A stretch of DNA of 36,903 nucleotides from an uncultured Holophagaceae bacterium (GTDB lineage: Bacteria; Acidobacteriota; Holophagae; Holophagales; Holophagaceae): contig CAIYNT010000254.1 in the NCBI GenBank assembly GCA_903927605.1, forward strand, positions 1-36,903, read 5' to 3'. The notes under the pieces are model-generated. The model was not told the origin of the DNA and did no database searches. It worked only from the letters and a program-made list of their open reading frames with translations. Of this stretch, positions 19,626 through 26,539 are shown piece by piece; positions within the stretch are counted from its first letter, which is position 1, and the number at the start of each line of letters is the position of its first letter. The position numbers and the translations under genes were made by a program.

Positions 19626-21041
19626 CTATTTCTTGATGACCGTGATGCTTTTATAGACCCAGGGCAGGATGCTCAAGACGATGAAATAAACACCCACGCC
19701 GCATAGAGCACCGACGCCAAGACCCCAGCCCATGGCCGGTTTCCACTGGAGCTCGGCCAGTTTGGTGGCTTCGGCGACGTGGTCGGCCGCGAGCTCGTCG
19801 GCTGTCTTCGGCACCATCTTCCAGGCTGGCCAGTTGTCCATGAACCAGTGATGCACCAGCCAGATGTTGATCAGCCAGATGGTCGGGATCATCGGAAACT
19901 GCTGCTCATGCATGAAGCCCTTCTGGGTCCCCAGGAAGATGTGGGATGTCTTGTAGTAGAAAATGTAGAGCAGGCAGGCGCCGGCGAGGGTGATGATGGT
20001 CCGAATGAGCACATTCACCGGAAGGCTGAACCGCTGTGGCCAGTTGTTGCAGTAAAAATTGAGGAACAGGGCCGGGACGAGGATGAACACTGCCATTTCG
20101 CCGACATGCAGCCAGCGCCAGTCCGGTGCGTAGATCAGGCGGGTGCCGCGGATGGCCGGACCCCAGGTCAATTCCTGCGCGAAATACAGGAAGAAGTGCA
20201 TGGCCCACGCAATGGCGATGATCCCGAAAAACGCGACGATCCGCCGCAGCCAGTTGGTCCGGATCAGCTTGAAGGGGAAGCGCTCCCAGATGGTCTCCAC
20301 CAGCCAGACCGTCACCGTGCAGCACATGATCCAGGCCACGTGGAAGTTGCCCGAAACCGTATTGGCGAACTTGGCCCAGTAGGGCGGGGCAATGGCGGTG
20401 AAGTACTGCCATGGGTAGTAGAGGATGCCCATGTGCGAGTGCATGGTCATGAAGAAGACCAAGGTGCTCAAAAAGAACGTCGCGACCAGGATGCTGATGC
20501 CTTTGGCGGGCTGTGTCATGTCTTGCCAGGGGACTTCCTCGCAGGCCACCACCCAAGCCGGGCTCAACCAGGAGGCGATGGCCGCGAACATCAGACAGGC
20601 CAGCGATGCATACTCCAGCGAGAAGAACTCCGTCATCTTGGGTAGCTTCATCAGCTGGGCGGGATTGAAATAGGCGATTCCGAAGTTGCCGAGCAGGGAC
20701 ACGAAAAATCCCTTGATGACCAGCAATAGGATGGCCACCGAGATGGCTGTGAGCACCGCACCCTTGATGAGGGGATGGGTGTGCTCCAGCCAGGCACGCT
20801 TGAATGGCCAGTAGTTGAACACATAGACCATCCAGATCAGCATGATCAGCCACCAGCGCGTGTACATGTAGCCGACATAGGGCGTGTACATTCGCATATA
20901 GCCCCGGGGGTCCTGGAAGATCCACCAGGTGGCGTAGAAGACCACCAGGGTCAGGACCAGCGCGACAATCGCCGGTATGGGCTGTGGCCACCGCGGCACG
21001 AGTTTGCGTTCCTCCAGATACTTCGAGCCAAAACGCTCCAT
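19626..21041 (-). CDS. polytopic membrane protein rich in Trp and His, unrecognised family
   Basis: 471 aa with roughly eleven or twelve predicted membrane helices (first about 24-44, last about 440-465). AGGGGG precedes the ATG. Membrane and loop segments carry many His, Trp and Met residues: MTMHSHMGILYYPW, NFHVAW, WAMHFFLYFAQE, WRWLHVGEMA, KTSHIF and VHHWFMDNW. Paired helix histidines like these are typical of heme- or copper-binding membrane proteins, but no CxxCH or known cupredoxin motif is present. It is not a recognised transporter. It lies between a 93-aa gene (15-bp gap) and the Tat-exported MBL-fold gene (19-bp gap), behind a sigma-54 promoter. Inference: a membrane redox or substrate-handling subunit working with the exported enzyme. 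Function not known. Confidence 0.85.
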   Translation of the reverse strand: MERFGSKYLEERKLVPRWPQPIPAIVALVLTLVVFYATWWIFQDPRGYMRMYTPYVGYMYTRWWLIMLIWMVYVFNYWPFKRAWLEHTHPLIKGAVLTAISVAILLLVIKGFFVSLLGNFGIAYFNPAQLMKLPKMTEFFSLEYASLACLMFAAIASWLSPAWVVACEEVPWQDMTQPAKGISILVATFFLSTLVFFMTMHSHMGILYYPWQYFTAIAPPYWAKFANTVSGNFHVAWIMCCTVTVWLVETIWERFPFKLIRTNWLRRIVAFFGIIAIAWAMHFFLYFAQELTWGPAIRGTRLIYAPDWRWLHVGEMAVFILVPALFLNFYCNNWPQRFSLPVNVLIRTIITLAGACLLYIFYYKTSHIFLGTQKGFMHEQQFPMIPTIWLINIWLVHHWFMDNWPAWKMVPKTADELAADHVAEATKLAELQWKPAMGWGLGVGALCGVGVYFIVLSILPWVYKSITVIKK

Positions 21042-21056
21042 CTGGGCCCCCTTTCG

Positions 21057-21338
21057 CTACACGTTGGTTTCAGTGTCAGGGCCGGAAACCGGCGCCTGTT
21101 GTTTCATCTGCCGATACAACTGCCGCCGCAGAGACTCCGGACAGCGGCCGGTGGCGGCTTCACCCAGGCGCTCGGCCTCCATCGCCAACAGGGCGGGACT
21201 GAGTTCCGTGAAGGCAAAGGCCTGTTCGGCCCTTCGATCAGCGGGGTCGGGTGCACCTTCGGAGTCATCCAAGAAGCGGGCGGCGGCGCCCACCGCGCCT
21301 TGAATCAGTTCTCTTAAGAAGTGGTTTCGGGAAGGCAT
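21057..21338 (-). CDS. small protein, first gene after the sigma-54 promoter
   Basis: 93 aa; ATG at 21338, with AAGGAG about nine bases upstream. The N-terminus (RNHFLRELIQGAVGAAARF) could be an amphipathic helix. The rest is Glu/Ala/Arg-rich and predicted helical, with one Cys (GRCPESLRRQLYRQM). It has no signal peptide and no recognised family. Support for its being real is the ribosome binding site, the 15-bp spacing to the membrane-protein gene, and its position about 63 bases downstream of the predicted sigma-54 transcription start. It may be an assembly or chaperone-like factor for the membrane protein or Tat substrate; that is speculation from position only. Confidence 0.7.
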   Translation of the reverse strand: MPSRNHFLRELIQGAVGAAARFLDDSEGAPDPADRRAEQAFAFTELSPALLAMEAERLGEAATGRCPESLRRQLYRQMKQQAPVSGPDTETNV

Positions 21339-21411
21339 GCAGCCCGCTCCTTCTACCGGGAAGAACTCAATAGGGGACTTCCATACGCAGGACGTTCTCG
21401 CTCAATGGAGC

Positions 21412-21427
21412 AGCAACAGGGATGCCA
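21412..21427 (-). promoter_or_regulatory. sigma-54 (RpoN) -24/-12 promoter
   Basis: The minus strand reads TGGCAT-CCCTG-TTGCT, against consensus TGGCAC-N5-TTGCW, with exact GG-N10-GC spacing. It points at the 93-aa gene whose ATG is at 21338, giving a leader of about 60-65 bases. A PAS-AAA+ sigma-54 activator is encoded 0.8 kb away, which makes the site credible. It implies activator-dependent control of 21338 down to at least 18431 and possibly 16064. Confidence 0.75.
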
Positions 21428-21429
21428 GC

Positions 21430-21447
21430 GGCTTGAAGGGGCTTGAA
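21430..21447. repeat. two GGCTTGAA direct repeats one helical turn apart
   Basis: GGCTTGAA occurs at 21430-21437 and 21440-21447, ten bases apart and directly upstream of the -24 element of the sigma-54 promoter. The second copy also overlaps a GGGG-N7-CCCC hairpin (21438-21452). It is closer to the promoter than a usual enhancer site, so it may bind another factor or may be incidental. Confidence 0.35.
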
Positions 21448-21520
21448 ACCCCATGCTGGGAGCCTCCGGCCACCGCCGTTGCATGACGGACCGGGAACCA
21501 AGCGCGGCCACAGGACTAGG

Positions 21521-21982
21521 TCAGGGTTCATTTTGTTCCCGAAGTGCGGGACTCTGGCCGGTACCCGGCATGCGGAAGCAGGCCCGCTCCAAGGTCCCAT
21601 CCTGATAGGCCGCGACCACGGCATCGAGGTCGCCGGCGATGCCACAGACTAGGTGGAGGCCCTTCCCCTTCAAGAGGCTGTACAAGATGTCGCTGAGCGC
21701 GCCGCAGACGATGACGTCAACACCGAGATGCATCAATTCCTGGGCACGCTGGGGAATCGTCGTGGCGACGATCTGGACTTCGCGCCGCGTCGGCGGAGTC
21801 TGGTGCATATCCATCACTAGCAGATGGGTGCAGCTATCCAGGACCGGTGCGACGCGCCCTCTGAATGTCGGGACGGCGAGATATCCGCTGGGCGCACCAA
21901 GCCCGGCCGAGGCGACCTCCGAGCTGCTGGACACCGGTAAGTTCGCGGCACTCGAGGCAGAGTTATGTTTTTCCCCCCACAT
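21521..21982 (-). CDS. NifX/NifB-like dinitrogenase iron-molybdenum cofactor family protein
   Basis: 153 aa. After a ~34-residue Ser/Ala-rich N-terminus it shows the family pattern: YLAVPTFRGRVAPVLDSC, GVDVIVCGALSDILYSLL, HLVCGIAGDLDAVVAAYQDG. These small RNase-H-like proteins bind or carry metal-sulfur clusters (NifX, NafY, the orange protein Orp). No nif structural or assembly gene is in the window, so a nitrogenase role is not supported. It is divergent from a sigma-54 activator, an arrangement also known for orp loci, and upstream of the sigma-54-driven run. It may bind a metal cluster for that system or act as a metal-responsive partner of the activator. The ribosome binding site at 21982 is weak, so the exact start is uncertain. 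Confidence 0.8.
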   Translation of the reverse strand: MWGEKHNSASSAANLPVSSSSEVASAGLGAPSGYLAVPTFRGRVAPVLDSCTHLLVMDMHQTPPTRREVQIVATTIPQRAQELMHLGVDVIVCGALSDILYSLLKGKGLHLVCGIAGDLDAVVAAYQDGTLERACFRMPGTGQSPALREQNEP

Positions 21983-22141
21983 GCTTCCATGTCCGATCTG
22001 CTTTGACAGGTCCAGCTCCAGCGACTCGCATTTTCTATACCGTTTCGAGGTGCCTGCCCTGGAAAGGGAGATCCAGATGGCATGGGCAGGTTCAGTCAGC
22101 CAACCGGTGATCTACGGCACAGGCGCGGCCTCCCCTCGGCC

Positions 22142-22171
22142 TTGACGACAATGGCAAATTGGGAACAATAT
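22142..22171 (+). promoter_or_regulatory. candidate sigma-70-type promoter for the sigma-54 activator gene
   Basis: TTGACG (22142-22147) and CAATAT (22166-22171) with an 18-base spacer lie 66 bases before the activator ATG. The -10 match is weak. This site lies within the 255-bp divergent region between the NifX-like gene and the activator. Confidence 0.3.
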
Positions 22172-22237
22172 GCACCCAAGCCGCTTGTGCTGTGTTTTCG
22201 TTCACCATCGATGCCCTTCCCAGGAGCTTGTGTGGAC

Positions 22238-23566
22238 ATGCCAACGGAACCAGCCTCGCGCCACCACCATGAACTCATCCTGGAAGCGTTGACCGAGGGA
22301 GTTTTCACCGTCGACCTGAATTGGCGCATCACCTCCTTCAACCGAGCCGCCGAGCGGATCACCGGCATCCCCAGAGTCGAAGCCATTGGCAGGCACTGTT
22401 TCGAAGTGTTTCGTGCGGATATCTGCGAGACAGACTGCGTCCTGCGCCGCACCATGGAAACGCAGCATCCGCTCTCCAATGTGCCCGTGCATGTCTATCG
22501 CGCAGACAAAAGACGCATTCCCATCAATGTCAGCACCACTTTGCTGAGAGATGAAGAGGACCGCGTCATCGGCGGTGTCGAAACCTTTGAGGATATGTCC
22601 ACCATCCGGGAGCTGCAGAAGGCCCTGGGACATAATCAATCCTTCGACGATATCGTCAGCAAGAATCCGAACATGCTGAGGATCTTCACCATCCTGCCTC
22701 AGGTGGCCGAAAGCCTGAGCACCATCCTGATCCAAGGTGCCAGCGGAACCGGGAAGGAGTTGATTGCGCGGGCCATCCATCACCACAGCAGCCACCGGAA
22801 GGGGCCCTTCGTGGCCATCAACTGCGGGGCCCTGCCCGATGCTTTAATCGAGTCAGAATTGTTCGGCTACAAGGCCGGTGCCTTTACCGACGCCAAGCAC
22901 GACAAACCCGGTCGCTTTGCCCTGGCCCAAGATGGAACGATTTTCCTAGACGAAATCGGCGACATTTCGGCTGCCCTGCAGGTGCGTCTGCTGCGCGTGC
23001 TGCAAGATCGCGTCTACGAACCGCTAGGATCCAACCGCCCATTGTCCACCAATGCCAGGGTGATCGTGGCCACCCACCGCAATCTGGAACAGCTGGTCAG
23101 GGAGGAACGGTTTCGTGAGGACCTCTATTACCGCATCAATGTCTTCAAGGTCCTACTGCCTCCGCTCGCCGAACGCAAAGCGGATATCCCGCTGTTGGTG
23201 GATTTCTTCATCCGGCGGTTCAATCTGCGCAAGGGACGCGCCATCAAGGGCATCGCCCAGGAGGCGATTTCCGCACTCATGGCCTACGATTGGCCGGGCA
23301 ATGTGCGCGAACTCGAAAATGCCATCGAGCATGCCTTCATTTTGTGCCGCAATGATTTCATTCGCATTGAAGAACTCCCCGCAAACTTGGTGGCCGACCA
23401 CGTGCCCTTGAGCCTTGCGGGAGGAACGACGCTCAAGGAAATCGAGCGATCGGCGATCATCCAGACCCTTAGGCGCCACCGGGGGAAGAAGGTGGCGGCT
23501 GCGAGGGCTCTGGGCATCGACAAGAACACCCTGCGCCGGAAAATGATCCGGTTACAGATCGATTGA
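22238..23566 (+). CDS. PAS-AAA+-Fis sigma-54-dependent transcriptional activator
   Basis: 442 aa from the ATG at 22238. A GTG six bases earlier (22232) is better spaced from the AGGAG at 22222-22226 and is an alternative start. Order: PAS about 12-118, central AAA+ about 140-370, Fis-type HTH about 400-440. Walker A is GASGTGKE (167-174) and Walker B TIFLDEIGD; the sigma-54 contact loop reads GAFTDA (214-219) rather than GAFTGA. The PAS domain carries C54, C63 and C67 (HCFEVFRADICETDCVL), which could bind a metal, Fe-S cluster or respond to redox. There is no receiver domain, so the signal is probably sensed directly in the cytoplasm. By position it should activate the promoter at 21412-21427. 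Confidence 0.92.
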   Translation: MPTEPASRHHHELILEALTEGVFTVDLNWRITSFNRAAERITGIPRVEAIGRHCFEVFRADICETDCVLRRTMETQHPLSNVPVHVYRADKRRIPINVSTTLLRDEEDRVIGGVETFEDMSTIRELQKALGHNQSFDDIVSKNPNMLRIFTILPQVAESLSTILIQGASGTGKELIARAIHHHSSHRKGPFVAINCGALPDALIESELFGYKAGAFTDAKHDKPGRFALAQDGTIFLDEIGDISAALQVRLLRVLQDRVYEPLGSNRPLSTNARVIVATHRNLEQLVREERFREDLYYRINVFKVLLPPLAERKADIPLLVDFFIRRFNLRKGRAIKGIAQEAISALMAYDWPGNVRELENAIEHAFILCRNDFIRIEELPANLVADHVPLSLAGGTTLKEIERSAIIQTLRRHRGKKVAAARALGIDKNTLRRKMIRLQID

Positions 23567-23639
23567 TCGCGGCCAGCCGCTGCTGCCAGTCGATTCCGGC
23601 CCATTCTTATCAATGGAATGAAGCCTGGACCGCCCCAGA

Positions 23640-24782
23640 TCACTGCCCGGCAGCGAATGCCACACCCGGATAGCTCACGAAGTGGTACAGGTTCGCGGGG
23701 GCCGTGGCGCCCATGCCCAAGGGCTTTACGGGCAGCTCGGGAAAGCCGATGGACGTGCCGAAGGCGATGGCGGATCCGACCGGAGGCGGCAACCCGGACT
23801 CCCGTGCCGTCTCACCCAGCAGCAGCAGGCCAAAAGGGATGGAAAAGCGCCCGCACCAGGGCATGCGATACGAGTCGGGGTTGGCAGGATCCACCACGGC
23901 GGAGAAGAAAGCCTCAGCCTTTTCCTGAGACACGGGTCCGGACAGGGGGCCCTGCAGCAATTCACGGTCCCGCGCCACGGCCTTCACATAGGCATCCACG
24001 CCACCCTCGCCGTAGGGCACGTAGGCGAAGTCGGTCCCGTAGTGGATGCCATCCGAGGAGATCACGATGGCCACGTCCCGGCCCAGCACCCAGTTGCGTT
24101 TCCGCATGGACACCGCCAGGGCCTTCCCCAGGTGGGAGGCCAGCTCCCGGAAGCGGGGAAAGGAGGCCGAGGGCACGAGGATGGACACGATCTCCAGGCC
24201 GGGATCCTGGTGTTTCAGCCAGTAGGCGATGGCCTCCACCGAATGCTCGCTGTCCTGCATGGCCGCGTCCTGGAGGACATCGGCGGGAGGCAGCTGGGCC
24301 AGGAGGTCCTCCCGCAACCCGGATACCCGGATCTCTCCATCGGGGGAGCGCCAGGCACGGTAGGGATCGAAGACCAGGGCATTCCTGGCACTGAAGCGAC
24401 GGTACTTGTGGAAGACCCCCACCAGCACGATGGTCCGGGCGGTGATGAGCGGCAGCACCTGACGGTAGACCCGCCCGGCGTATAGGTAGTCGTCGTGGGG
24501 GCAGATCGCGCCGAGCACGCCCGGGGCCAGTCTGGGACCAAGGGCCTCGGGCAAGGGCGGCTGGGCCGACCAGTCCCAGACCCGGGCCATCTGCTCGGCC
24601 CTGGAGGCGAATCCGACGGCGTCCTGCTGGCCGCGCACCTCGTCCGTGGAGGGGATGCCCATGCCCCGGCGCACTTCGGCAAGGGAGGGTCGAGGGACGG
24701 GTGGCGAGGCCAGGGAAGCCTGGCCCCAAATAGCCTGACCGGCAAGCAGCAGGAGGGCGATCACGGACAAGGTTCGAATCAT
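23640..24782 (-). CDS. exported MEMO/AmmeMemoRadiSam-B family protein
   Basis: 380 aa from the ATG at 24782, chosen because a signal peptide (IRTLSVIALLLLAGQAIWGQ) begins there. The MEMO fold is visible through GAICPHDDYLYAG, LVGVFHKYR, VAIVISSDGIHYGTDF and MPWCGRFSIPFG. These correspond to the two His and one Cys that line the MEMO pocket (PH.., ..H, .CGR). MEMO proteins resemble extradiol dioxygenases, and human MEMO1 binds metal. Bacterial members are usually cytoplasmic and sit with AMMECR1 and radical-SAM genes; neither is here, and this one is exported. It is convergent with the sigma-54 activator (73-bp gap) and divergent from the GlcG-like gene. Function unknown. Confidence 0.83.
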   Translation of the reverse strand: MIRTLSVIALLLLAGQAIWGQASLASPPVPRPSLAEVRRGMGIPSTDEVRGQQDAVGFASRAEQMARVWDWSAQPPLPEALGPRLAPGVLGAICPHDDYLYAGRVYRQVLPLITARTIVLVGVFHKYRRFSARNALVFDPYRAWRSPDGEIRVSGLREDLLAQLPPADVLQDAAMQDSEHSVEAIAYWLKHQDPGLEIVSILVPSASFPRFRELASHLGKALAVSMRKRNWVLGRDVAIVISSDGIHYGTDFAYVPYGEGGVDAYVKAVARDRELLQGPLSGPVSQEKAEAFFSAVVDPANPDSYRMPWCGRFSIPFGLLLLGETARESGLPPPVGSAIAFGTSIGFPELPVKPLGMGATAPANLYHFVSYPGVAFAAGQ

Positions 24783-24942
24783 CTCGGCACCTGAGGCAGC
24801 CACCCTAGCACGGGAGGAGTCCTTCGTTTTGGCCCCGGCAGCCTGGGATGCCTCTCAAGGAGCAACGCCCTTGGTCGAATCGTTCTTGACAAGGAAGGAG
24901 TGCGGAACCACCGTGGGCTACCACGCCAAAGGAGATCCGCCC

Positions 24943-25431
24943 ATGTCCTCAAGGCCCCTCCACCTCCCCTTGTTCGCAGCCATGCTCGCCCTTTGCGGCG
25001 GCAGCCTGCTGGCCCAGATGCCCAACCCCTATGGCTTACCCATCAGCCTGGAGGAGGCCAAGAAACCCGCCGCCGCCGCGAAGGCCGAGGCAGTGAAGAA
25101 CCACTGGACCATGGCCATCGCCGTCGTCGATACCAGCGGCAATCTCGTCTACTACGAGAAGATGGACAACACCCAGATCGCCAGCGCCAACGTGGCCATC
25201 GACAAGGCCCGCTCCGCCGTGCTCTACAAACGTCCCACCAAGGCCCTCCAGGACGGGCTGGCCGCCGGTGGCGCGGGCTGGCGCATCCTGAAGCTCCAGG
25301 GCGCCGTGCCCGTGGAGGGCGGCCAGCCCCTCCTGGTCGATGGGAAGATCGTGGGCGCCATCGGGGTTTCTGGGGACACCAGCGCCAACGACAATGTGTG
25401 CGCCATGGCTGGAGTTGCCACGCTGAAATAG
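24943..25431 (+). CDS. exported GlcG/HbpS-like heme-binding family protein
   Basis: 162 aa; ATG at 24943 with AAAGGAG about eight bases upstream. A signal peptide (about 1-24, ending SLLAQ) is followed by a GlcG/HbpS (DUF336) domain: ISLEEAKKPAAAAKAEA, MAIAVVDTSGNLVYYEKMD, a helix with IDKARSAVLYKRPTKAL, then GGQPLLVDGKIVGAIGVSG. Members are small alpha/beta proteins; the Streptomyces member HbpS binds heme and protects against oxidative stress, others have unknown ligands. Export is usual for this clade. It is probably a single-gene unit or cotranscribed with the following gene (37-bp gap). The ligand cannot be read from the sequence. Confidence 0.85.
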   Translation: MSSRPLHLPLFAAMLALCGGSLLAQMPNPYGLPISLEEAKKPAAAAKAEAVKNHWTMAIAVVDTSGNLVYYEKMDNTQIASANVAIDKARSAVLYKRPTKALQDGLAAGGAGWRILKLQGAVPVEGGQPLLVDGKIVGAIGVSGDTSANDNVCAMAGVATLK

Positions 25432-25468
25432 AGCAGACATCCGCGCCTGGGCTGTGCTTGGATGGGTC

Positions 25469-26539
25469 ATGCGCATGCGTTGGCTCTGGATCCTTCCTCT
25501 GGCTGTGGCCGCGACCATCGTCTGGCTGAGCGCCCAATCGCACTACCCCCTGGGCGTCCAACTGCTGCCGCCCATGGACAAGTTTGCCCACGCCTCGGTG
25601 TTCGGCTGCCTGGCCCTGGTATTGGATCTGGCCCTCCGGCTCAACCGGCCTGGCCTGCCCATGTACCGGCGGCACCTGCTGGTCTTCGTGGCCGTGTCCC
25701 TCTTCGGTGCGACGGACGAGTGGCACCAGTTTTTTGTTCCCGGCCGTTCCTGCGAGTTCGGCGACTGGGTGGCGGACTCCGTGGGCGGAGGTCTGAGCCT
25801 GCTGGCAGGAAGCATTCAACTCCTCGTAACCCGCCGGCTGGGCGCCCTCTCCTGGCGGCGGGGAACCCCCCGACGCTTCGATTCAGCCAAGGACCTGATC
25901 CTCGTGGCGGACCCGCACTGGAGCTCCGAGCTGACCGGTCTTGAGGACGCCACCGCGAGGTTTCCCAAGGCCGACTGGCTCTTTCTCGGCGATGTGTTCG
26001 ACGTGTGGGTGGGCCTGCCCGGTATGGAAACTGAACCACAACGGACGTTTCTGGATTGGGTGGATCAGCGCCGCGCGGCTGGTCGGTGGGTGGGGCTCTG
26101 GCTGGGCAACCGTGAGTACTTTCTGGATGGCCATGCTGAACGATTCGACCTCATGGGCGAAGGCACCGGTGGCACGCTCGAAGGCGAGGCCCTGACCTGG
26201 GAGCACGGCGACCTGATCAATACCGGGGATCGTCAGTACCGCCAGTGGAACCTGGTCTCACGCTCCGGGCCCCTCTGGCTGTTCTTCCGATTGCTGCCAG
26301 GCGGCACGGCCAGGAGAGTGTCCGCCTGGCTGGAGCGGAGGCTCCGCACCACCAACGCCAGCTACAAGCTCCTGTTCCCCCACGTGGCCTTCCGCACCGC
26401 GGCGGAATTCCACCCGGGCACCACCTTCCTCACAGGCCACTTCCATACCCACGAGATGGAGGCCAATGGCATCGCCCTGCCCTGGGCCCACGAGGGTCGC
26501 TTCATGGTGTGGCGGAACGGCAAGGTGGAGGAGCTCTAG
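25469..26539 (+). CDS. VanZ domain fused to LpxH-like UDP-2,3-diacylglucosamine hydrolase domain
   Basis: 356 aa from the ATG at 25469; a GTG at 25454 is an alternative. Residues 1-125 are a VanZ-like membrane domain (PPMDKFAHASVF and GATDEWHQFFVPGR) with about four helices. Residues about 142-356 are a calcineurin-like phosphoesterase of LpxH type: VADPH (D148, H150), LGDVFDVWVG (D175), GNREYFLDG (N214, R215; LpxH has GNRDF here), EHGDLINTGDRQY (H246), RRLRTTNASYK, and GHFHTHE (H324, H326). LpxH makes lipid X in lipid A synthesis at the membrane surface. All metal ligands appear present. Fusion to VanZ is unusual and would fix the enzyme to the inner membrane. Its stop overlaps the convergent EngB gene by four bases. 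Confidence 0.82.
   Translation: MRMRWLWILPLAVAATIVWLSAQSHYPLGVQLLPPMDKFAHASVFGCLALVLDLALRLNRPGLPMYRRHLLVFVAVSLFGATDEWHQFFVPGRSCEFGDWVADSVGGGLSLLAGSIQLLVTRRLGALSWRRGTPRRFDSAKDLILVADPHWSSELTGLEDATARFPKADWLFLGDVFDVWVGLPGMETEPQRTFLDWVDQRRAAGRWVGLWLGNREYFLDGHAERFDLMGEGTGGTLEGEALTWEHGDLINTGDRQYRQWNLVSRSGPLWLFFRLLPGGTARRVSAWLERRLRTTNASYKLLFPHVAFRTAAEFHPGTTFLTGHFHTHEMEANGIALPWAHEGRFMVWRNGKVEEL

Noticed and set aside
19779..20645. Open frame antisense to the polytopic membrane gene
   Set aside because: The translation is charged low-complexity sequence, while the other strand shows regular membrane helices and operon spacing.
21999..22014. Second sigma-54-like element (TGGACC-N5-AAGCA, minus strand) before the NifX-like gene
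   Set aside because: GG-N10-GC is present, but the flanking match is weak and the predicted transcript would start only about six bases before the ATG, leaving no room for a ribosome binding site.
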